DNA from: Nocardia salmonicida NBRC 13393
Lineage (GTDB): Bacteria; Actinomycetota; Actinomycetes; Mycobacteriales; Mycobacteriaceae
Reading direction: 5' to 3'
NCBI RefSeq assembly: GCF_001613085.1
Contig: NZ_BDBR01000022.1
Span: forward strand, 62,001 to 126,000
DNA: 64,000 bases
Under the pieces are notes generated by a model. It made no database searches. It was not told where the DNA came from and saw nothing but the letters and a program-made list of their open reading frames with translations. The translations under genes and the position numbers were made by a program. Of this stretch, positions 18,128-28,400 are shown one piece after another. Every line of letters starts with the position of its first letter. The first letter of the stretch is position 1.

Positions 18128-19908
18128 GCAGCGCCGTGCAGGGCCACCGAGTCGTGCGGGAATACACGGTCGAGCCACTGGTCACGATGGCCGACGACGA
18201 CAACTTGGCCAACGTGGTGTTCCGCAAGGCCGAGGCCGACCCCTCGGCCGTGGTGTTCAGCCGCAAGACGGCCGAAGGCTGGCTCGACGTCGGCTACGAC
18301 GAGTTCGCCCGACTCGTCCTCGAACTGGCGAAAGGCCTGGTGGCCAATGGAATCAGCGCGGGCGATCGGGTACTGATCCTCGGCGGGACCAGTTTCGAGT
18401 GGTCGGCGGCGGACTTCGCCGTGCTGAGCGTGGGCGCGGTCGCCGTGCCCGTCTATCCGACGTCGTCGGCCGAACAGATCCACCACATCGTGGCCGATGC
18501 CCGACCCAGCGCGTGTTTCGTGGAGACGGACGACCAGCGCGAGCTGATCGTCACGGCCGCGGGGCAGGCGCTGCGTGGGCGGGGCTGGCTGCTCGGCTCG
18601 TCGCTGCCCGCGTTGATCGAACAGGGCGCGGCGATCACCGACGCGGAGGTCACCGACCGTCGGCAGGGGGTGCGCGCCGATGATGTCGCGACGATCGTCT
18701 ACACCAGCGGCACGACGGGCGTCCCCAAGGGCTGCCTGCTGACGCACCGCAACATCTTCGCCGCCGCGGCCAACGTGGTCGAACTCCTCGACACCGTATT
18801 CCGGCGCACCCCAGCAGATCCCGCGTCGACACTGCTGTTCCTCCCGCTCGCACACGTGTACGGGCGGGTCGTGCAGTTCGGCTGTGTGCTGGCCGGGGTT
18901 CGTACCGGTCTGGTCGCCACCCCCGCGCAGCTGCCCGCCGAACTGCCGATCTTTCGGCCGACGTTCCTGATCGGCGTCCCGTACGTCCTGGAGAAGATCC
19001 GCAAGGCGGCGCGCCAGGCACTCGGCGGCGATCGATACGACACCGCCGAGGCGGCGGCGATCGCGGTCGGCCACGCGCGCCGACGCGGTGAGCAGCCCCC
19101 GGCGAGTGCGGTGATCGACGCGGAGATCGGCAAGCAGTGGCGCGGCATGCTCGGCGGACGGCTCGAGCACATGGTCGCGGGCGGCGCCTCACTGGAACCG
19201 TCGACGGCGGACTTCTTCACCGGGATCGGCGTGGAGATCATCGGCGCGTACGGCCTGACCGAAGCCTCGTCGACGGTCAGCATGAGCGCGCCGCACGCCA
19301 ATCGGGCCGGCGCGGTCGGTCGGCCGGTGCCGGGTACGACCGTCGCGATCGCCGACGACGGTGAGATCCTGGTCCGTGGCCCGCAGGTCTTCCCCGGGTA
19401 CTGGCCCGACGGCGGGCACCCGGCCGAGAACTGGCTGGCCACCGGCGATCTCGGCCGACTCGACGAGGACGGATTCCTGTTCATCACCGGGCGGCGCAAG
19501 GAGATCATCGTCACCAGTGGTGGCAAGAACGTGGCGCCCGCGCCGCTCGAAGACCGGGTTCGCCTGCACGCCTTGGTGAGCAACTGCATGCTCGTCGGTG
19601 AAGGCCGGCCGTATGTGACCGCTCTGATCACCGTCGATCCCGTCGTGCTGGCTCGCTGGGCCGCGGAGCAGGGCGTCGATCTGTCCGGCGGCGTCCCGAC
19701 CGACGACGCCCGGTTGCTCGCCGAGCTCTCCGCCGGGGTCGAGGCGGCGAACCGGCTCGTCTCCCGTGCGGAGTCGATTCGCCGGTTCGCCGTTCTCGCC
19801 GAGGACTTCTCGATGGAGAAGGGGCAGCTGACGGCGTCGCTGCGGCTGCGTCGCGCGGCGATCGAAGCCGACTTCGACGCCGTCATCGCCTCGCTGTATC
19901 CGGACTAG
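18124..19908 (+). CDS. Long-chain acyl-CoA synthetase (FadD15-like)
   Basis: 594 residues. The adenylation motifs are IVYTSGTTGVPKG, the linker FLPLAHVYGRVV, GAYGLTEAS, ATGDLGRLDEDG and GRRKEIIVTSGGKNVAP. The length and the VYGRVVQ motif are those of FadD15/ACSL-type long-chain fatty acid CoA ligases. Coupled to the PfaD-like gene (4-bp overlap), it probably activates a starter or product fatty acid. It converges with the second thioesterase gene: both stop codons are read from one CTAG at 19905-19908. Confidence 0.9.
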   Translation: MSSAVQGHRVVREYTVEPLVTMADDDNLANVVFRKAEADPSAVVFSRKTAEGWLDVGYDEFARLVLELAKGLVANGISAGDRVLILGGTSFEWSAADFAVLSVGAVAVPVYPTSSAEQIHHIVADARPSACFVETDDQRELIVTAAGQALRGRGWLLGSSLPALIEQGAAITDAEVTDRRQGVRADDVATIVYTSGTTGVPKGCLLTHRNIFAAAANVVELLDTVFRRTPADPASTLLFLPLAHVYGRVVQFGCVLAGVRTGLVATPAQLPAELPIFRPTFLIGVPYVLEKIRKAARQALGGDRYDTAEAAAIAVGHARRRGEQPPASAVIDAEIGKQWRGMLGGRLEHMVAGGASLEPSTADFFTGIGVEIIGAYGLTEASSTVSMSAPHANRAGAVGRPVPGTTVAIADDGEILVRGPQVFPGYWPDGGHPAENWLATGDLGRLDEDGFLFITGRRKEIIVTSGGKNVAPAPLEDRVRLHALVSNCMLVGEGRPYVTALITVDPVVLARWAAEQGVDLSGGVPTDDARLLAELSAGVEAANRLVSRAESIRRFAVLAEDFSMEKGQLTASLRLRRAAIEADFDAVIASLYPD

Positions 19909-20435
19909 GCCGCGCCCAACCAGCAGAAGTACTCGAGATCTACCTTCGCGAGCAAGGCGCCACTGTCGTCGTGCAGCAGGGCCTTTCCGGTGATATCGAA
20001 CTGCTCCTCGGTCCTGCGCCCGACCACGTCGGCCAGGATCGGGGAGCTCACCGTGCCGCTGGCGCGGATCCGGCCGCGGGCGGGCCGGAAGAAGGTGGCC
20101 TTGGTGCCGCGGAGCACGAACGTGCGCACATGCAGGATGCGCGGCGCGATGATGCCGGAAAACGCACCGGCACAGGCGACTTCGGCGGCCAGGAACAACG
20201 CCCCGGCATGCACGGTACCCAGGTGATTGCTCATCGTCGGCGCCTCGGGGATCTCGGCCACCGCCGAGCCGGGTCCCAGTTCGGTCATGCGCACTCCCAC
20301 CAGATTCACGAACGGCACGAGAGTGTCGACGGTCTTGCGGATCTGTTCGTAGTCCGGCGTCGCGGCGCCGGTCATATTCGTCAGCCGAGCCTGCGCTGCG
20401 GCGATTCCGGGGGCCGGTTCATTTCCAGTTGGCAT
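19905..20435 (-). CDS. PaaI/DUF4442-type hotdog thioesterase (copy 2)
   Basis: 176 residues from ATG 20435; a TTG at 20456 and an internal ATG at 20375 are alternatives, and no start has a strong ribosome site. The hotdog core contains NHLGTVHAGALFLAAE and ends DLEYFCWLG. It is paralogous to the protein at 15017-15538. It runs opposite to the surrounding biosynthetic genes and shares a divergent control region with the flavoprotein gene at 20650. Likely acyl-thioesterase; whether it acts on CoA or ACP thioesters cannot be read. Confidence 0.82.
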   Translation of the reverse strand: MPTGNEPAPGIAAAQARLTNMTGAATPDYEQIRKTVDTLVPFVNLVGVRMTELGPGSAVAEIPEAPTMSNHLGTVHAGALFLAAEVACAGAFSGIIAPRILHVRTFVLRGTKATFFRPARGRIRASGTVSSPILADVVGRRTEEQFDITGKALLHDDSGALLAKVDLEYFCWLGAA

Positions 20436-20478
20436 GCCCCAATTAGCCCATATCAAAACGTTTTTCGTGATGAACGGA

Positions 20479-20492
20479 AGTTGAATTCAACT
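20479..20492. promoter_or_regulatory. 14-bp perfect palindrome, candidate operator
   Basis: AGTTGAATTCAACT is a perfect palindrome in the AT-rich divergent region between the leftward thioesterase and the rightward flavoprotein genes. Its position 44 bp upstream of the thioesterase start suggests a repressor site. No regulator is identified. Confidence 0.4.
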
Positions 20493-20557
20493 ATTCATCC
20501 GAGCTGCCGGATCGCTAATAATCGACTCCATTGTTCGAGAACGTCTATTCATGTAAT

Positions 20558-20572
20558 CCGATTGGAAATCGG
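20558..20572. promoter_or_regulatory. Inverted repeat, candidate operator or promoter element
   Basis: CCGATT-GGA-AATCGG has perfect 6-bp arms and lies about 80 bp upstream of the flavoprotein start, in the same divergent region as the 20479 palindrome. It could be a regulator site or a short RNA hairpin in the leader; the sequence alone does not decide. Confidence 0.35.
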
Positions 20573-20649
20573 TGCGCGAATCATGCGGTTCGCCTCCGTA
20601 AAATCGCAACCGGGGCCATAAGCGTTTCATTTACTGAGGAGTCACCCTG

Positions 20650-21852
20650 ATGTATGACGCGATTGTTGTCGGCGCGCGGTGCGCGGGTTCACCGGTCGGC
20701 ATGTTGCTGGCGAGGCAGGGGCATCGAGTCCTGGTGGTGGACCGTGCCACCTTCCCCAGCGACACCGTCTCGACGCACTACATTCAGCAGCGCGGGCTGG
20801 CCCGGCTGGCCCAGTGGGGCCTGCTCGACAAGCTGATCGCCACCGGTGTGCCGGCGATCAAGCGCATGACGGTGTCCTACCTCGACATCGTCATCGCGGG
20901 CTTCGCCGATCCGATCCAGGGCATCGATGCCACCTACGCGCCGCGGCGCACCGAACTCGACGCGATCCTGGTCGAGGGCGCGAAGGAAGCGGGCGTCGAG
21001 GTTCGCACCGGCTACACCGTCAGCGAGCTGATCATCGAGGACGGCGTGGTCGTCGGTATTCGCGGTTCGGTAGCCGGTGGTGAGATCGCCGAGGAGCGGG
21101 CTCGCATCGTGATCGGCGCGGACGGCACCAACTCGTTCGTCGCCAACGCTGTCGGCGCCGAGACCTATACGAAGGTCGCGGCCGAGTGCTTCATCTACTA
21201 CAGCTACTTCAGCGGCCTGTCGCAGACCGAGTTCCACAGCCGCATCGGCGACAAGCAGCAGATCGGCATCTGGCCGACCCACAACGACCAGACCCTCGTC
21301 GCGGTCATGCGCAAGATCGACACCTACGCCGATTTCCGCGCCGATGTCGAGGCCAACTTCGTGAAGGTCGCGCGCGAGATCCTGCCCGAGTTCGCCGAGG
21401 AACTGGTCACCAAGGGCAAGCGTGAGGACCGTTTCTACCCGATGCGGTATCCGGACAACTACCGCCGCCAGTCGCACGGCGAAGGCTGGGCACTGGTCGG
21501 CGATGCGGGCTACCACAAGGACCCGTTCACCGGACTCGGGATCTCCGACGCGTTCGACTACGCGGCACTGCTCGCCGAGCGGGTGCACGAGGGTCTCACC
21601 GAGCAGCGGCCGATGGCCGAGGCGCTCGCCGATTACCAGCGCGAGCGTGACGAGAAATCGCAGTCGGGTTTCGAATTCACCTGCACGATTTCCACGCTCG
21701 AGCTGACCCCGCAATTGCTGGCTGTTTTCCGTGCGCTGGAAAACAACGAAGAATATGCCAAAGACTTCTTCGCTATGGTCGGCGGCGGAATGACCGGCGA
21801 GGAATTCTTCGCGCCGGAACGTATCGCGAAATTGCTCGGTGCCAACGTATGA
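20650..21852 (+). CDS. FAD-dependent oxidoreductase (copy 2)
   Basis: 400 residues, ATG with GAGGAG 9 nt upstream. It contains the Rossmann motif DAIVVGARCAGSPVG, the middle RIVIGADGTNS and WALVGDAGYHKDPFTGLGIS. It is a paralogue of the protein at 3722-4945, with matching length and conserved blocks throughout (STH, DATYAPRRTELD, RIGDKQ, YRRQSHG). These enzymes use FAD and NAD(P)H for oxygenation or, in the geranylgeranyl-reductase branch, C=C reduction. It overlaps the SGNH gene by 14 bp, and the synthase gene follows, placing it in the biosynthetic operon. Confidence 0.87.
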   Translation: MYDAIVVGARCAGSPVGMLLARQGHRVLVVDRATFPSDTVSTHYIQQRGLARLAQWGLLDKLIATGVPAIKRMTVSYLDIVIAGFADPIQGIDATYAPRRTELDAILVEGAKEAGVEVRTGYTVSELIIEDGVVVGIRGSVAGGEIAEERARIVIGADGTNSFVANAVGAETYTKVAAECFIYYSYFSGLSQTEFHSRIGDKQQIGIWPTHNDQTLVAVMRKIDTYADFRADVEANFVKVAREILPEFAEELVTKGKREDRFYPMRYPDNYRRQSHGEGWALVGDAGYHKDPFTGLGISDAFDYAALLAERVHEGLTEQRPMAEALADYQRERDEKSQSGFEFTCTISTLELTPQLLAVFRALENNEEYAKDFFAMVGGGMTGEEFFAPERIAKLLGANV

Positions 21853-22450
21853 GCTGATGGTGCTCGGCGACAGTTTCGCGGAGGGGCGCGGCGGTTCGGT
21901 CAACGCCGACGGCTCCTTCGCGGGATTTGTCGCGCACGTCGAGCACCTGCTCGGAATCTCCGGCGCGACACTGAACCTCGGTTCCTACGGGGCCACCACG
22001 CAGGATGTCATCGACCGGCAGCTGCCGGTCGCCCTCGCCGCCGATGCTCCGCTGGTCGGCGTGATCGTCGGCGGAAACGACCTGGTCACCGACTACGACC
22101 CGGATCGCTTCCGCCGCAACCTCCGTCAGATCTATGCCGGGCTGGCGCGCCCCGGTCGGCTGGTGTTCACCACGAACTGGCCGAGTATTCCGGACCGCCT
22201 GCCCGGCCTGCCCGAATCCGTCCGCACGGTGTTGCGGTCGCGATTCGCGCAAGCCAACGACTATCTCGACGACCTCGTCCACGAGTTCGATCTCGTGCGA
22301 CTCGATTTGGTGAACGCACCCATCACCGCGGACCCGGTCATGTGGTCCCCGGACGGCATGCATCCGAGTCCGGCGGGCCATCAGCTCATCGGCACGGCGA
22401 TGGCCGACCTCATCGACGAGGTCCGGACTGTGCGAGTTTCGCAACTCTGA
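21839..22450 (+). CDS. SGNH/GDSL-family hydrolase
   Basis: 203 residues; the GTG start lies inside the previous gene (14-bp overlap). Block I is MVLGDSFAEG with the nucleophile Ser near residue 11, block III is VIVGGNDL, and the C-terminal DGMHPSPAGH carries the Asp-His pair. No signal peptide, so it is cytoplasmic. Esterase, thioesterase or acyltransferase functions are all known in the family. Its place just before the synthase gene suggests a role in chain release or editing, or in acyl transfer. Confidence 0.87.
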   Translation: MPTYELMVLGDSFAEGRGGSVNADGSFAGFVAHVEHLLGISGATLNLGSYGATTQDVIDRQLPVALAADAPLVGVIVGGNDLVTDYDPDRFRRNLRQIYAGLARPGRLVFTTNWPSIPDRLPGLPESVRTVLRSRFAQANDYLDDLVHEFDLVRLDLVNAPITADPVMWSPDGMHPSPAGHQLIGTAMADLIDEVRTVRVSQL

Positions 22451-22473
22451 GCAGAAGACAAGGGATAGCAACC

Positions 22474-25400
22474 ATGAACGACCAGCTTCGGCACTCCGAA
22501 GACCCGGCCATGACGAGGCGACTAGCCGACAATCCGATCGCGATCGTCGGACTGAGCGGACTGTTCCCGATGGCCGCCAACTTCCGTGACTTCTGGCAGA
22601 ACGTCGTCGACGCCGCGGACTGCATGTCCGACGTGCCTGCCACGCACTGGAACCTCGACGACTACTACGACGCCGATCCCACGGCGCCCGACAAGACCTA
22701 CTGCCGCCGTGGCGGTTTCGTGCCCGAGATGCCGTTCAGCGTCACCGAGTTCGGGCTGCCGCCCAATCAGCTCGAGGTCACCACGGTCGTACAGCTGCTG
22801 AGCCTGCTCGTCGCCCGTGACGTGCTCGCCGACGCGGGCGCCGTCGGGTCGGACTGGTACCGGCCCGAGCGCACCGGTGTGGTGCTCGGCGTGGCCGGGC
22901 CGACCACCTTGTCGCACCCACTGGCCGCCCGCTTGTCGACGCCGGTGCTCAAGGAGGTCATCCGCAGCTGCGGGCTGACGCAGGCCGACGCCGAGCAGAT
23001 CGGGCAGAAGTACGCGGACGCCTTCCCGTCGTGGGAGGAGAACTCGTTCCCCGGTCTGCTGGGCAATGTGATCGCGGGCCGGGTCGCCAACCGGCTCGAC
23101 CTCGGCGGTATGAACTGCACCGTCGACGCGGCGTGCGCGAGTTCGCTGTCGGCGGTGCACGTCGCGATCAGCGAACTGGTGTCCGGTCGTGCCGACATGA
23201 TGATCACCGGTGGCTGTGACACCGAGAACTCGATCTTCGGCTACCTGTGCTTCAGCAAGGTCGGGGCGCTGTCGCGCTCGGGTGTGATCAAGCCGCTCGA
23301 CGACACCGCCGACGGCACCCTGGTGGGCGAGGGCATCGGCATGATCGCCCTCAAGCGCCTCGCCGACGCCGAGCGCGACGGTGACCGGGTGTACGCGGTG
23401 ATCAAGGGCATCGGATCGTCGAGCGACGGGCGCTTCAAGAGCATCTACGCCCCGCGCGCCGAGGGGCAGCAGGCAGCGCTGCACCGCGCCTACGAGGACG
23501 CGGACTGCTCGCCCGCCACGATCGGGCTGTTCGAGGCGCACGCCACCGGCACCCGCGTGGGCGATCAGACCGAACTCGCCGCGTTGAACGCGGTGCTGCG
23601 CGAGGCCACTGACGAGACCGGCTACGCCGCGATCGGCAGTGTGAAATCCCAGATCGGCCACACCAAGGGCGCCGCCGGGGCGGCCAGCCTGATCAAGCTG
23701 GCGCTGGCGCTGCATCACAAGGTGCTGCCGCCGACGATCAATGTCACCGCGCCGAACAAGGCACTCGACGACTCGTCGCCGCTCTACATCAACACCAGGA
23801 CCCGGCCGTGGATCCGCGATCCGCACCGGCCGCAGCGTCGCGCGGCCGCGTCGGCGATGGGCTTCGGCGGCACCAACTTCCACGCGGTGCTCGAGGAATC
23901 CACCGGCGATCGTGCCCGCACGATGCACCGGACGGCGCGAGTGTGGCTGTGGCACGCCGCGTCCACCGCGGAACTGGCGAGCCTGCTGAGCTCGGGCGCC
24001 GAGCCCAACGGCGACGCCGGGATTCCGGACGAGCACGCTCGCGTGGGTTTCGTGGCGCGCGACGAGCAGGAAGCTTCGGCACTGCGCGCACTGGCGGTGA
24101 CCGAACTCGCCGGTGACGCCGAGGAGTGGAACCATCCGCGCGGCATCGTCTTCCGTCGACGGGCCATGCCCGATCTGAAGATCGGCGCGCTGTTCGCCGG
24201 TCAGGGCAGCCAGTACGTGGACATGGGTCTGGCGGCGGTCCTGAACAACCCCACCGTCGCCACCGCCTTCGACGAGGCCAACGCGGTGTTCGCCGACGCG
24301 GCCCGCCCGCCCGCCGCGGTGGTGTTCCCGCCGCCGGTCTTCGACCCCGAGCTGCGCAACGCCCAGGAGGCGACGCTGCGGCGGACCGAATTCGCCCAGC
24401 CCGCGATCGCGGCGTTGTCGGTGGGGCAGTACCGGTTCCTGTCCGAGCGCGGCCTGACCTGCGCCGGCTTCATGGGCCACAGCTTCGGTGAACTGACCGC
24501 CCTGTGGGCGGTGGATTCGCTCGACACCGCCGACTACTTCACCCTCGCCAGGGCGCGCGGCGCGGCGATGGCGATCGACACCGACACCGACGCGGGCACG
24601 ATGGCCGCGGTGCAGGCCGACCGTGAACAGGTCAGCGCGATCCTCGCCGATCATCCCGATGTGAGCGTGTGCAATCACAACGCACCCGACCAGGTGGTGG
24701 TCGGCGGCGGTACCGCGGCCGTCGCGGAGTTCGTCGCGGCCGGCCGGGCGCGTGGGCTGACCGTGCGTGAATTGCCGGTGGCCGGCGCGTTCCACACCCG
24801 TTATGTCGCCCATGCGGTCGAGCCGTTCAAGGCCGCGGTGAAGAGCGTCGGCATTCGCGCCCCGAAGGCCAAGATCTACGCCAATTCCCGGGATGCCGAA
24901 TACGGTTCGCGGGTCGCGACCAACCGGCGGGTACTCACCGAGCAGCTGCTCGAGACCGTCGAGTTCGTAGCAGGTCTGCGGGCCATGCAGGCCGACGGCT
25001 GCAATGTGTTCGTCGAGTTCGGGCCGAAGGCCACGCTCACCTCGCTGGTGCGCCGGACTCTCGGCGCCGAGGTGATCGCCCTCTCGACCGACCAGGGCCC
25101 GACCGGCGACAGCGACGTGGCGCTCAAGAAGGCCGCGCTGCAGCTGGCGGTGCTCGGCGCGCCGATCGTCGATATCCACCGCCACGATGCCGCACCGTTC
25201 GCGGTGCCGGAGGCGCCCGGCATGGTGGTCCGGCTCAACGGCCGCGATTTCGTACCGGAATCCCGTAAGGAGCTCTACCGCAAGGGAATCGAGGAGCACG
25301 TCGTGTTGGAAGCTGTCACGCAGGCGCGGCTGGACGCCGAAGCCGATGCCGCGGCACAGGCGCAGGTGGTCGCGCAAGCGCACGCCGCCGCGCAGGAACG

Positions 25401-28400
25401 AGTCGCGGCCGAGTCCTACGCCGCCGCGCAGGCGGCCGCGGAAACGCACACCGCCACCAGGGAACTGGTGACTGTCGAAGCTCCGGCCGCCACGCAGGTC
25501 CGGGCGGGATCGGCGGTAGGGTCGACGGTCGCAGATCGGTCCGCGACGGGACTCGACGCGGCCGCCCAGCAGCACCTCGACATCCACAGCCGGTACGCGG
25601 AGGGGCAACTCGAGGTCGCCGAAGGCCTGGTCTCGGTATTGCGCGACGCGCAGCGGACCGGCGGTGCCGATGACCGCCTCCACTCGACCGTGCACGCCAT
25701 CAAGGAACAGAGCCTGGCGATCGGCCGAACCCACGTCCGGGTCAACGAAATCCTCGCGTCGTTGTCCGGCCTCGAATACGGGTCGCCGGCGCCGACCGTC
25801 GAGGTTCCGAGCCGGAACGGGACGAACGGCTTCCACGCCGAACTGCCCACCGGCAATGGAAACGGCAGCCACACCCACGCGGCAGCGCTGCTCGGCCACC
25901 AGACCGCCACGCGCCCCACGGTGCCCGACAGTGTCCCGCAATCAGCCGCCCCACAACCGAATCCGGCTCCGCCGTCGGTTCCCGATGTCGTTGCCGAGCC
26001 GGCTTCGGCGGGCCGGACGGTCGAATCCGCGCTGCCAGTCGTAGCGACCGAGACTCCGGCACTCGATGCCGACGCGGTGTGGTCGGTGTTGTCGCAGGTG
26101 ATTTCGGAGAAGACCGGTTATCCGCCGGAGATGCTGGCGCTGTCGCTGGATCTGGAAGCGGATCTGGGTGTGGACTCGATCAAGCGGGTCCAGATCATGG
26201 GTGCGGTCGGTGAGCGCATCGACGGTGTGCCCGCCGTGGGCCCGGAGCAGGTCGCGGAACTGCGAACCCTGAGCGACATCGTGGACTTCGTCGCCGCATC
26301 CGTGGTTTCGGGGCCGAGTGTCGCGCCTTCGACAACCGGTCCGGCGCTCGATGCCGACGCGGTGTGGTCGGTGTTGTCGCAGGTCGTCTCGGAGAAGACC
26401 GGCTACCCGCCGGAGATGCTGGCGCTGTCGCTGGATCTGGAAGCCGACCTCGGCGTGGACTCGATCAAGCGCGTGCAGATCATGGGTGCGGTCGGTGAGC
26501 GCATCGACGGTGTGCCCGCTGTCGGTCCCGAGCAGGTCGCGGAGTTGCGCACGCTGAGCGACATCGTCGATTTCGTCGCTGCCTCGGCGATTCCCGCACC
26601 GACTGGTGAACCGGCGACCGAAGCGGTGGTCGATGCCGACGCGGTGTGGTCGGTCTTGGTGCAGGTGGTTTCGGAGAAGACCGGTTATCCGCCGGAGATG
26701 CTGGCGTTGTCGCTGGATCTGGAAGCGGATCTGGGTGTGGACTCGATCAAGCGGGTCCAGATCATGGGTGCGGTCGGTGAGCGGGTCGATGGTGTGCCCG
26801 CTGTCGGTCCCGAGCAGGTCGCGGAGTTGCGCACGCTGAGTGACATCGTCGATTTCGTGGCCGGCTCCGCTGCCCCCGCAGCGACCACGTCCGCGTCGGC
26901 GGCCCCCGCGGACCCCGTGTCGGACAGCGATCGTGGACTTCAGCCGGGATCCGATCGTGGTGGGATCGTGGACGATCCGGTATTGCTGCGGATCGTGCCG
27001 GTCGAACTTCCCGATATCGACCGCGTCGCCGAGCCCTACGCCGCGCAGCGGACAGCCTTGATCGTCGACCACGGTGACGACACCGCGGCGACTCTCGCGA
27101 GTGGCCTCGAGCAGCAGGGATGGACCGTGCATACGGCCTCCGTCGCGGCCGCCGACAACGCCGGAATAGCCGCCTGGGACGGTGCCACCGTGCAGGGGGC
27201 GATCGAGTCCGCGCTGAAAGACGTTGTGCGGCTGGATCTGTGTTTGACCGTGCTGCCAGCCGACAGCCAGTGGCTGGTGGGTGGTCATCGGCTCGCCGAT
27301 ACGATCCACACCGCCACGCTGGTGCACGACCGCCTGGTGGCGACCGCCGAAGCCGGTACGCGAGCGGCGTTCGTCACGCTCACCCGCATCGACGGCGTGC
27401 TCGGCCACCGAGGTGATCGAGCGGCTGCCGCCGCCGTTGTCGGCGGGGTCAGCGGTCTGGTCAAGACCCTCGCGCAGGAGGCCCCCGGACTGTTCTGCCG
27501 GGCACTCGATCTCTCGCCGCACCTGACCGACGAAGCGCTGGTCGAAACCCTCCTCGCCGAACTCGACGACGCCGCGACCGACGCTCGCGAAGTCGGGGTC
27601 GACGCCGAACGGACCCGCCGGACACTGCGCCCGCAGGCGGTTGAAAGTAACCTCGCAGCAGCAGAACTCACCCTCACCACCGACGATGTTCTCGTTGTCA
27701 CCGGTGGCGCACGGGGCGTGACGGCACGGTGTGTTCGTGAACTGGCCGCTCGCCGACCGTGCGAGTTCATCCTGCTCGGACGCACCGAACTCGACGACGA
27801 ACCGGAGTGGGCGGCAGGTGTCGCCGACGATGCCCTCAAGGCCGCCGCCATCGCCGCCGTGCGCGCCGCGGGTGAGCAGCCGACACCGAAGCAGGTCGAC
27901 CGGCTCACCCGAAATCTGCTGGCACAGCGTGAGATCCGCGCGACCGTCGAAGCGGTGGCCGAGACCGGCGCACGGGTGCGCTACCTCGCGGTCGACATCA
28001 CCGATATCGAAGCCACCGAGCGGGCACTCGCCGAGGACGCGGGCCGGGTCACCGGCATCGTGCACGGTGCGGGCGCACTGGCCGACTCGCTGCTCCCCGC
28101 CAAAACGGCCGACGACATCCGCCTCGTCCTCGCGACCAAACTCGACGGGCTGTACAACGTGGTCAGTGCCCTGCGCGACGCCACGCTCGGCCATCTCATC
28201 CTGTTCGGGTCGGTAGCCGGGGTCTACGGCAATCCGGGTCAGGCCGACTACGCGGTCGCCAACGAGGCCCTCAACCGGGCGGCGGTGAGCTGGCGACGAC
28301 AGGGTCTGGCCGGACATGTCACCACCGTCAACTGGGGCGCCTGGGACGGTGGCATGGTGACCCCGCAACTGCGCGAGGTCTTCCTCGCCCGCGGTGTCGC

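Noticed and set aside
20436..20649. Replication origin in the AT-rich gap
   Set aside because: The stretch is short, lacks clustered DnaA-box repeats and has no dnaA/dnaN neighbours; it is an ordinary divergent promoter region.
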